Source of the DNA: JADZAA01 sp039810485
GTDB taxonomy: Bacteria; Bacteroidota; Ignavibacteria; Kapaibacteriales; UBA961
Direction: 5' to 3'
DNA length: 32,153 bases
Assembly: GCA_039810485.1 (NCBI GenBank)
Contig: JBDHXA010000030.1
Coordinates: 1 to 32,153, forward strand
A program made the translations under genes and the position numbers. The notes beneath the pieces were generated by a model. It made no database searches, had not been told where the DNA came from, and saw only the letters and a program-made list of their open reading frames with translations. This document shows positions 25,468 through 32,153 of the stretch, in pieces (within the stretch, counting starts at the first letter, position 1; each line of letters starts with the position of its first letter).

Positions 25468-25887
25468 TTATTTCTTTTTTCCAGCCACTGGAGCTGCACC
25501 TGGTTTCGGACGTTTTGCGCCATATTTTGACCGTCCCTGCTTTCTATCTTTCACTCCTTGCGTGTCAGCTGCACCTCTAACAATATGATACCGCACACCC
25601 GGCAAATCTTTAACACGACCACCGCGAATCATTACTATAGAATGTTCTTGAAGGTTGTGCCCCTCGCCAGGTATATAAGCCGTTACTTCAAATTGATTTG
25701 TCAAGCGAATACGAGCTACTTTACGCAATGCAGAATTTGGCTTTTTGGGTGTCGTTGTATATACGCGAGTACAAACACCTCTACGCTGAGGACATTCGTC
25801 AAGCGCCGGAGACTTACTTTTATAACTTACTTTTTCACGCCCCTTACGGACTAATTGACTTATTGTAGGCATTCCTTTTACATCCAA
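25468..25887 (-). CDS. rpsL: Ribosomal protein S12
   Basis: A 30S decoding-centre protein that governs accuracy. It has 139 residues. The PKKPNSALRKVARIRLTN loop, which holds streptomycin-response lysines, is of the wild-type form, and GGRVKDLPGVRYHIVRGA holds the Asp that RimO modifies in other bacteria. The tail KPGAAPVAGKKK is a basic extension of about a dozen residues. It lies between the two EF-G genes. Confidence 0.98.
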   Translation of the reverse strand: MDVKGMPTISQLVRKGREKVSYKSKSPALDECPQRRGVCTRVYTTTPKKPNSALRKVARIRLTNQFEVTAYIPGEGHNLQEHSIVMIRGGRVKDLPGVRYHIVRGAADTQGVKDRKQGRSKYGAKRPKPGAAPVAGKKK

Positions 25888-25974
25888 ATTTAATATCGCT
25901 CACAGATAGAGCTTGCAAAATTACAACAAATATTCTTAATCGCCAAAAAAAATTTAAGCGATTAATAATAGAAA

Positions 25975-28083
25975 CTACTTCCTGCCTTCAGCACGTTTTA
26001 ATTGATACTGCTTTACCATTTCATCTTGAACGCCCTTTGGCACAGGTGAATACCTCAGAAATTCCATCGTGAACTCGCCCTTTCCTTGTGTTACGCTTCG
26101 CAAATCTGTTGAATATCCGAACATTTCACTAAGAGGAACTTCCGACTCTACAACAACGTAGCTTGCATCTGTTGATGTTCCGACAATAAGGCCGCGCCGT
26201 TGATTTACTTGACCTATCACAATTCCTTGGAATTCTTCCGGAGCGCTAACTTCCAGCTTCATTATTGGTTCTAGAATTATTGGTCGAGCTTTGTCATACG
26301 CTTCACGGAAGGCAGCTATCGAAGCAATTTTGAAAGCAAGTTCAGACGAGTCAACAGCATGGTATTGACCGTCATTCAGCGTTACTCGTACTCCAACTAC
26401 CGGCTGACCAATAAGCGACCCCTCTTTTATTGCTTCTTGGAATCCTTTATCACATCCTGGAATATATTCTCTTGGGATTACACCTCCAACTATTTCATCT
26501 ACAAATTCATAATTTTCAACCGCATCGCTCGGAAGCGGCTCAACGAATCCTCCAACACGCGCGAACTGACCAGAACCGCCAGTCTGTTTTTTATGCGTGT
26601 ATATAAAATCTGAGCGCTGCATAATTGTCTCGCGGAAAGCAACTTTCGGCTTGCCAACCACCACTTCACAATTATATTCGCGCTTGATACGTTCAATGTA
26701 AATTTCAAGATGAAGCTCACCCATTCCTTTAACAATTGTTTCTCCGCTCTCTTCATCGCGATACACCTGAAAAGTCGGATCTTCTTTCGTAAATCTATTC
26801 AATGCTTTAGAGAAATTTACTAATCCTGACTTCTCTTTTGGCATAACCGCAAGCTCGATTACAGGATTAGGCACAAACATTGAAGTCATTGTAAAATTCA
26901 CCGATCCGTCTGTAAATGTATCTCCGCTAGCGCAATCTACACCAAAAAGAGCAACAATATCGCCAGCAACAGCATCTTCAATATCATGCATTTGACTTGC
27001 GTGCATTCTTACCAAACGAGGAACTTTTACTTTTTTACCATTTACAGTATTGATAATTACATCGCCTTTTTTAACAGTTCCTTGATAAATGCGCATGTAT
27101 GTTAGCTGACCAAAACGCCCATCTTCTAGCTTAAACGCTAAACCAACAAATGGCTTAGAAGCATCCGAGAGCAAAGGTACCTTTTCTTCTTCCTTGTCTT
27201 GATCTAAAGCTTCGTTTGATATTTCATCAGGACTTGGCAAAAACATTGCGACTCCGTCTAGTAGAAGCTGTACTCCCTTGTTAATTTTTGCCGAACCAAC
27301 AAACAATGGCGTTATTTTCAGTTCAAGTGTTTCACGTCTAATTACAGGAATTAATTCTTCGGCAGTAACGAACTCTTCCATCAGAAACTTTTCTGCTATA
27401 TTATCGTCATAATCCGCAATTGCCTCTACAAGCTTGTGCCTGCGTTCCAAAGATTCATTCAGCAAGTCAGCAGGAATATCCTCTATTCGGATATCTTCGC
27501 CTCTCTCCCCATCAAAGAACACTGCTTTCATGCGAAGCAGATCCACTATGCCACGGAATCTATCTTCTGTGCCAATAGGAAAATTCATTATTACAGGGTT
27601 ATGCTGTAACTTCTCACGCAATTGAGCGGCTACCCGATCAGGGTTTGCGCCAGAACGATCAATTTTATTAACGAATGCCAGACGCGGAACGTTATAACGG
27701 CGCATTTGGCGATCTACTGTGATTGACTGACTTTGAACCCCTGCGACACCACATAATACTAATACAGCTCCATCCAAAACACGAAGCGATCTCTCAACTT
27801 CTACTGTAAAATCTACGTGACCGGGAGTATCAATTAAATTGATCTGATACTCGGAGCTGTTAAAATTCCAAGTACAGTAAGTTGCAGCAGATTGGATAGT
27901 TATGCCTTTTTCACGCTCTAAGTCCATAGAGTCCATCGTGGCTCCTACACCGTCTTTGCCCCGAACTTCATGAATTGCATGAATTTTACCGGTATAAAAC
28001 AAAATTCGTTCGCTCAACGTAGTCTTTCCGGAATCAATATGAGCGGAGATTCCTATATTGCGAACTTTCTTAATATCTGCCAT
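25975..28083 (-). CDS. fusA: Elongation factor G, mitochondrial EF-G1-like translocase
   Basis: The translocation GTPase, 702 residues in five domains. G1 is AHIDSGKTT (14-22) with Ser where most bacterial EF-Gs have Ala. HEVRGKDGVGATMDSM, FGVDCASGDTFTD and THKKQTGGSGQF are the words I recall from mitochondrial EF-G1. The domain IV tip is intact: G502-G503 in the first loop and H575 in YHAVDSSE. It should therefore perform translocation. It is the first gene of the long minus-strand run, 87 bases before rpsL, and has a promoter candidate upstream. An ordinary bacterial-type EF-G is not present in the window. Confidence 0.93.
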   Translation of the reverse strand: MADIKKVRNIGISAHIDSGKTTLSERILFYTGKIHAIHEVRGKDGVGATMDSMDLEREKGITIQSAATYCTWNFNSSEYQINLIDTPGHVDFTVEVERSLRVLDGAVLVLCGVAGVQSQSITVDRQMRRYNVPRLAFVNKIDRSGANPDRVAAQLREKLQHNPVIMNFPIGTEDRFRGIVDLLRMKAVFFDGERGEDIRIEDIPADLLNESLERRHKLVEAIADYDDNIAEKFLMEEFVTAEELIPVIRRETLELKITPLFVGSAKINKGVQLLLDGVAMFLPSPDEISNEALDQDKEEEKVPLLSDASKPFVGLAFKLEDGRFGQLTYMRIYQGTVKKGDVIINTVNGKKVKVPRLVRMHASQMHDIEDAVAGDIVALFGVDCASGDTFTDGSVNFTMTSMFVPNPVIELAVMPKEKSGLVNFSKALNRFTKEDPTFQVYRDEESGETIVKGMGELHLEIYIERIKREYNCEVVVGKPKVAFRETIMQRSDFIYTHKKQTGGSGQFARVGGFVEPLPSDAVENYEFVDEIVGGVIPREYIPGCDKGFQEAIKEGSLIGQPVVGVRVTLNDGQYHAVDSSELAFKIASIAAFREAYDKARPIILEPIMKLEVSAPEEFQGIVIGQVNQRRGLIVGTSTDASYVVVESEVPLSEMFGYSTDLRSVTQGKGEFTMEFLRYSPVPKGVQDEMVKQYQLKRAEGRK

Positions 28084-28158
28084 ACATCTATGCTTTCGTC
28101 TATCGTGATTGATAGTATTATAATTTTATCAATTCTTAGTTTTTGCTGTGAAAGACGG

Positions 28159-28188
28159 CAAAAATACGAATATTTTCTAATTTAGCAA
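28159..28188 (-). promoter_or_regulatory. Candidate main promoter of the translation cluster
   Basis: On the minus strand TTG (28186-28188), a 19-base spacer and TATTTTTG (28159-28166) fit the Bacteroidota primary-sigma consensus TTTG-N19-21-TAnnTTTG. The start of transcription would fall about 70 bases before the fusA ATG. It is read by eye only. Confidence 0.45.
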
Positions 28189-28449
28189 GAAATATAGCAG
28201 AACAGCGACAATTAATTTTGAGTATGTCTGTTGATCTCTAAGGAATATATTAGAATATATTCGCAATCAAGCTTTAATACAACGATAATTGCAAGTTGTT
28301 GTTTATTAAGCAGCTAAGAATAAAACACATACCTAGATTTGCAGAAAGCAAAATTAAGGTTTAGTTTGGTTAGAAATCCTTTATACAATAAAGAATAAAG
28401 CTATATAAAGAGAAGGGCTATGCAACAAGGAAATTGAATGCGGAAGATT

Positions 28450-28490
28450 TTACAAATGTGTTGCATTTCAGTGTTGAATCCGACTATTAT
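28450..28490 (+). repeat. Solo IS30-type terminal inverted repeat (remnant)
   Basis: This 41-base stretch is the reverse complement of 31722-31762 at 38 of 41 positions. Read on the plus strand it would encode YKCVAFQC and a stop, matching the transposase C terminus YKSVALQC. Sequence further left does not continue the similarity, so it is an isolated end or a very short remnant. Confidence 0.8.
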
Positions 28491-28590
28491 TATAAAAGCA
28501 GAAAAAATTGGAATTGCGATGAGAAATAGAAATAAAGCACATAATATCTTAAACGACGCTTATGCAGAGTGCGCGCTATGTTAATGCGCT

Positions 28591-29052
28591 TCAAATTTGA
28601 GTTTCCTGCGAGTTGAGCAAAGATATTATTTCTTCGGAGCTTGCGGCCTTTTGGATTGCAAGACGAAAATTGTCATTATTCATCATGCGAGATATTTTGC
28701 TAAGTAAGCGCAAATGCGTTCCAACATTATTTTCACGTCCTATAAGCATAAAGACACATGAAACCGGCTGATTGTCAAGCGCTTGGAAATCCATGGGCGT
28801 TTTTAAAGTAAGAAATGCGCCGATAGTTTCGGTAACGGCGTTTGTTTTACCATGAGGCAATGCAAAACCTTTGCCTATGCCGGTCGACATTATCTGCTCG
28901 CGTTCCAATACTACGCGAAGAGTTTCTTTGGCGTCATTTATTTTGCCGGATGCTTCCATTGCCGATATCATGGCGCTAAACACCATTTCTTTAGAATTTC
29001 CTTCGAATCTTACAATTATGGCGCCTTCGGGTAATATATCTGTCAGCTTCAT
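28591..29052 (-). CDS. ptsN: PTS IIA-like nitrogen-regulatory protein
   Basis: A 153-residue single-domain EIIA of the fructose/nitrogen type (PtsN). The phosphorylatable histidine is H67 in GKGFALPHGKT, as in the family. TGIG precedes it, and FMLIGRENNVGTHLRLLSKI is the usual second conserved block. Such proteins usually signal rather than carry sugar, acting on potassium transport or other targets. No EI, HPr or permease gene is nearby. It follows the sugar-nucleotide gene by 48 bases, so the two are probably cotranscribed. Partners cannot be deduced from the window. Confidence 0.9.
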   Translation of the reverse strand: MKLTDILPEGAIIVRFEGNSKEMVFSAMISAMEASGKINDAKETLRVVLEREQIMSTGIGKGFALPHGKTNAVTETIGAFLTLKTPMDFQALDNQPVSCVFMLIGRENNVGTHLRLLSKISRMMNNDNFRLAIQKAASSEEIISLLNSQETQI

Positions 29053-29100
29053 GATATTTTAGGGTAATAATGCTCTAAATTCGATTGTATTTATTGTTTA

Positions 29101-31602
29101 CTATTCACTCCATTTGCGGATAAGCTCTGCATATTCATCAGCTAATATTTGTGCCGTGTTTTCAGCATTGCTTTCTGCAAAAATGAAGAAAGAAGCGCGC
29201 TCTTTATCTGGAAGCAATAATACAGAGTTATCCTCGATAAAAACTTTGACTCCGTCTATAAGCTGTCGCTTTTGACTTTCAGTATATTCCATGGCGCATC
29301 TCATTACGCGCCCTTTTGCTTCCCAAGGACAATTTACTGAAATCTGAACTTTATGTCTCATGGGAATTGAAGCATGCACATCAGCTATGCTTAAACCGGT
29401 AACAGCCATCATTTCTAAAATTTTTCCGACAGAAAACATAGCGTCGGAAGCAAAGAGATAATCAGGAAAAATGAGCCGACCGCGTGAATCGCCTACAAAT
29501 GCTGCGTCGCCGCTGATGGCGGCCTCTACCATGGCAGAATGAGAATTTTTAATACGTTTGACATTTACATCATATTCTGTAGCAATTGCATCAATTTCTG
29601 CGCTGGCAATCACTGGGACTGCAATGGAATAGGGATGATTTGATTTGTTTGTTTCTAAAAATAATTTTGTAACGATGGAAAGGAGCCGCTGCGGAGGATA
29701 CCATTCACCTTTGCCATCAACAATTGCAATGCGCTCGGCCGCCGCATCAATTTTAAAGCCCAAAGGATAGCCAAGCGACTGCATTACAGATGATACGGCT
29801 TCGGCTTCGGCGCTGGTGTTTATATCTGAATAAGTTTTTGTCGGATCAATATAGCTGTTCATCGAAAGAGCGCTACATTTCAATTCGCCAAGGATTTGCG
29901 GGAAAATGCCGGATGCAAGCCCAAAAGAATAATCAATAAGAAATTGAAAGTTGTGCTCTGCTATTGCTTGGGCATCAATTGAACCGATAAAACGACTTAT
30001 GTATAATTCATTTGATCGCTCAGGGAAACTGATATTTCCCACTTTGTCGAATGCGACGCGGCGTATGTCCTCGCCAAAAAAATAGCGCTCGATAGTTTTA
30101 GTTTTCGAGGAAGGCAAGTCGCGGCCGTCTCCATTGAAAAGAATAATATCAGTTCGATCGTTGAATCGCACAGACCTTCGAACATGAATACCGGCAACTG
30201 ATTTGCCGCTTCTCAACTCTTGTCGTGTTTGTGGAATTGAAGTTAGTTGCAAATCACTAACACTGACACCGACTGACATCAGCCCAGCATTAATTGCGCG
30301 AGCAGTCATGCGTGATGCTGCATCGGCATCGCGGCTAATCGCAATAGTAACGCCCGATCCGAGAGCATTGCCAATAGCGGCGCCAAGCTTGGCGGAAAAT
30401 TCAGGATTGATTTCAATATTTGCTTGACCGGTAATTCGAGCTTCGGTGAAGAGCTCGCGGAGCCATTTTTCTTCTTGCACCAAACTGCGCGAAAGAATAG
30501 CGCCTGCTTCAACTTGTTTATGAGGCCAAAGCTTAATATTGGGCGACAACTGCGCTCCACTGCCAATGCTGCATTTCTCGGCAATGAATACATTCTCTTG
30601 TATTGTTGTATCGCCGCCGATTATAGTATCATTGCAAATAACATCATCGGTGAGTGAAGATCCTTCGCCGATAACGACATTATCCCAAATTACGCAGCCA
30701 GATATTCGAGCGCCCGAACCGATGGTAACATTATTGCCTATAACGGAATTATGAATATTGACTCCATGCCCGACAATTGAATGACTTCCTGCAACTACTT
30801 TTCCGGAAATATGTACGTCGTGAGCAATTTCAGTATTCTCGCCAATAACTCCATAATGGAAAGCTGTGCCATTGAACTTAACGTTGACTTTGCCAGCCAA
30901 AACGTCGGCACAGGCAGTTTGATATTCGTTTAAATTGCCAATATCGCGCCAATAGCCGCTGGCAATAAATCCATAGAGAGGCATTTTTTCGCTAAGCATC
31001 AGCGGGTAAAGATCTTTGCTGAAATCGAATTCTCGCTGAAACGGTATCAGATCTAGAACTTCTGGCTCGAGAATGTATATTCCTGTGTTGATGGTGTCTG
31101 AAAATACTTCGCCCCAAGAAGGTTTTTCGAGAAAGCGGGTAATTCTGCTTTCCGTGTCGGTCATTACAATGCCAAATTGCAACGGATTAGGAACGCGAGT
31201 GAGAAGAATAGTAGCTTTTGCTTTTTTATCAATATGGAATTTAAGTGCTTCTGAAATGTCGAAGTCAGTCAGGACGTCGCCGCTGATAATAATAAATCGA
31301 TCTTTCAAGCCAATATTTTCGGCAGCATTTTTTACTGCGCCTGCGGTGCTGTAATCTGCCATCGCTTGGACATACGACATGGATACTCCGAAATTGCTGC
31401 CGTCGGCAAAATGAGAAGTAATTACTTCCGGCTGATGGTAGAGAACAGAAAGAATGTCACTAATATTATGAGTTTTCAAAAGGTTGACAATATGCTCCAT
31501 CATAGGAACATTCATAAGCGGAACCATTGGCTTGGGAATGCTCATTGTAAGCGGACGCAGCCGAGTTCCGAATCCTCCTGCCATTATCATTGCTTTGTTC
31601 AT
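29101..31602 (-). CDS. Mannose-1-phosphate guanylyltransferase-type protein with degenerate mutase domain
   Basis: An 833-residue three-part protein. Residues 1-240 are a nucleotidyltransferase: GGFGTRLRPLT (9-19) binds the nucleotide, with SGDVLTDFD near 107. About 250-370 is a left-handed beta-helix of hexapeptide repeats (I-G-x4 pattern). About 390-833 resembles phosphomannomutase but lacks its active-site residues: the phosphoserine loop reads GIHVRRSV (471-478), the metal loop DAAAER (619-624) and the sugar loop GDSRGR (704-709). It probably makes GDP-mannose or another NDP-sugar for surface glycans, with the C-terminal part structural or regulatory. The frame reaches a TTG at 31632; the ATG is chosen because it is the usual position before AMIMAGGFG. 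The exact sugar is uncertain. Confidence 0.85.
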   Translation of the reverse strand: MNKAMIMAGGFGTRLRPLTMSIPKPMVPLMNVPMMEHIVNLLKTHNISDILSVLYHQPEVITSHFADGSNFGVSMSYVQAMADYSTAGAVKNAAENIGLKDRFIIISGDVLTDFDISEALKFHIDKKAKATILLTRVPNPLQFGIVMTDTESRITRFLEKPSWGEVFSDTINTGIYILEPEVLDLIPFQREFDFSKDLYPLMLSEKMPLYGFIASGYWRDIGNLNEYQTACADVLAGKVNVKFNGTAFHYGVIGENTEIAHDVHISGKVVAGSHSIVGHGVNIHNSVIGNNVTIGSGARISGCVIWDNVVIGEGSSLTDDVICNDTIIGGDTTIQENVFIAEKCSIGSGAQLSPNIKLWPHKQVEAGAILSRSLVQEEKWLRELFTEARITGQANIEINPEFSAKLGAAIGNALGSGVTIAISRDADAASRMTARAINAGLMSVGVSVSDLQLTSIPQTRQELRSGKSVAGIHVRRSVRFNDRTDIILFNGDGRDLPSSKTKTIERYFFGEDIRRVAFDKVGNISFPERSNELYISRFIGSIDAQAIAEHNFQFLIDYSFGLASGIFPQILGELKCSALSMNSYIDPTKTYSDINTSAEAEAVSSVMQSLGYPLGFKIDAAAERIAIVDGKGEWYPPQRLLSIVTKLFLETNKSNHPYSIAVPVIASAEIDAIATEYDVNVKRIKNSHSAMVEAAISGDAAFVGDSRGRLIFPDYLFASDAMFSVGKILEMMAVTGLSIADVHASIPMRHKVQISVNCPWEAKGRVMRCAMEYTESQKRQLIDGVKVFIEDNSVLLLPDKERASFFIFAESNAENTAQILADEYAELIRKWSE

Positions 31603-31721
31603 ATAGCTGTTCTTTCTATTTTGTTCCGGCAAATGAATAGAGTTGGCAAATTAGGAAATTTCATCGGTTAGGCAAAACTTTCTTTTTAGGTTGGAAGATT
31701 CTTCTTCTATATCGTAATTTT

Positions 31722-31762
31722 ATAATAGGCGGATTCAACACTGAAGTGCAACACTTTTGTAA
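31722..31762 (-). repeat. Terminal inverted repeat of the IS30 element
   Basis: The outer end of the element at the 3' side of the transposase. It pairs inversely with 28450-28490 (38 of 41). The core GGATTCAACACTGAAGTGCA (31731-31750) contains the transposase stop codon. The outer bases ATAATAG also match the other copy, so the true tip may lie at 31731 or a few bases further out. Confidence 0.75.
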
Positions 31763-32153
31763 TTATCAGTAAATACTTGAATTGGAGTTTTCCATCCAAG
31801 TATTTTCCTTGGACGGTTGTCTATGCGTCTCATTGCCTCTGTAAGATCATCATCTTCTACTGATAGAAGCTCTCGCTTTTTAGGAAAATACTGTCTGATT
31901 AGCCCATTGGCATTCTCGTTTGTTCCGCGCTCCCAAGAGTGATATGGATGGCTAAAATATGTTTCGGCTGATAATGATTTCGCTATGGTTTCATGATTGC
32001 TAAACTCTTTTGCCATTGCCTCGCTTTCGGTTTTTCTTGCGTGAATTGCGAAGATGCTTGTGCAATGTCCCTGACACTTTCTTGTTTGACCATATATATT
32101 GATAAATACGCTCATGACTGATGCTATAGCCGATGCGCAAAAGATCGTGTGAA
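31735..32153 (-). pseudogene. IS30-family transposase, internally deleted and cut by the window edge
   Basis: Two frames of one transposase are visible. The upstream frame (32000 to the edge) reads RIGYSISHERIYQYIWSNKK and then GTLHKHLRNSRKKNRKRGNGK-like sequence before a stop. The downstream frame (31735 to about 32005) reads EFSNHETIAKSL, then HPYHSWERGTNENANGLIRQ and IDNRPRKILGWKTPIQVF. In intact IS30 transposases some 85-100 residues lie between these parts, including two of the three catalytic acids (DWEAD region and DNGKEF). Here they are joined at AATGGCAAAA with a frame change. The catalytic Glu (WERGTNEN) remains. The gene cannot make an active enzyme. The N terminus lies beyond the window. 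Confidence 0.85.

Larger units (their letters stand above)
28084..28590. other. Gene-free AT-rich gap upstream of fusA
   Basis: About 500 bases between the ptsN stop and the fusA start. It holds the promoter candidate, the solo IS30-type end at 28450-28490 and an AT-rich inverted repeat (GAATATA / TATATTC, about 28243-28262). I see no open frame with a plausible start, no tRNA and no convincing terminator for ptsN. A weak GCGC-stem hairpin lies just past ptsN. Confidence 0.7.

Noticed and set aside
6735..28083. A novel defence, biosynthetic or mobile system hidden in the ribosomal run
   Set aside because: Every gene in the run is a recognised translation, secretion or transcription component, with no gap over about 120 bases.
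28200..28590. A hidden small gene, tRNA or CRISPR array in the fusA upstream gap
   Set aside because: No cloverleaf, no spaced repeats and no frame with a plausible start and codon use. The only meaningful match is the IS end.

Overview
This window is the large ribosomal-protein and translation locus of a bacterium from the Bacteroidota/Chlorobiota/Ignavibacteria/Kapabacteria side of the FCB group. Three things point there. A secreted protein carries a C-terminal type IX secretion sorting tail. A promoter candidate upstream of the first EF-G fits the Bacteroidota TTG / TAnnTTTG form. EF-Tu sits between EF-G and S10, which I recall as Chlorobi-like rather than Bacteroides-like. The DNA is AT-rich and evenly so. 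Many genes have good Shine-Dalgarno sequences, and these settle several start sites. I cannot name a species.

Layout. 1-6500 is a housekeeping flank: coaE-pssA (minus), a divergent Yip1-like membrane protein (plus), a short secreted Cys-rich protein, lpdA, lipA and a T9SS cargo protein (all minus). 6671-6706 is a strong intrinsic terminator. 6735-28083 is one nearly unbroken minus-strand run, in transcription order: fusA (mitochondrial EF-G1-like), rpsL, rpsG, a second fusA (EF-G2-like), tuf, rpsJ, rplC, rplD, rplW, rplB, rpsS, rplV, rpsC, rplP, rpmC, rpsQ, rplN, rplX, rplE, rpsN, rpsH, rplF, rplR, rpsE, rpmD, rplO, secY, map, infA, rpmJ, rpsM, rpsK, rpoA, rplQ. The str, S10, spc and alpha operons are therefore joined end to end. 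rpsD (S4), usually between rpsK and rpoA, is absent. 28084-28590 is a gene-free AT-rich gap holding the presumed main promoter and a solo insertion-sequence end. 28591-31602 holds ptsN and a large GDP-mannose pyrophosphorylase-type fusion protein. 31722 to the window end is a decayed IS30-family element.

How it works together. The central cluster makes most of the ribosome core, the Sec channel, initiation and elongation factors, N-terminal Met removal and the RNA polymerase alpha subunit. The two EF-G genes look like a specialised pair, one for translocation and one for ribosome recycling: the second has lost the domain IV tip residues used in translocation. The flanks supply lipoate (lipA) for 2-oxoacid dehydrogenases whose E3 is lpdA, CoA (coaE), phosphatidylserine (pssA) and sugar-nucleotide precursors.

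I found no clearly new multi-gene system. The items most worth checking are the EF-G1/EF-G2 pair in one operon, the inverted IS30 ends bracketing ptsN and the sugar-nucleotide gene, the degenerate mutase domain of that gene, the Cys-cluster secreted protein, and an RNA hairpin between tuf and rpsJ.
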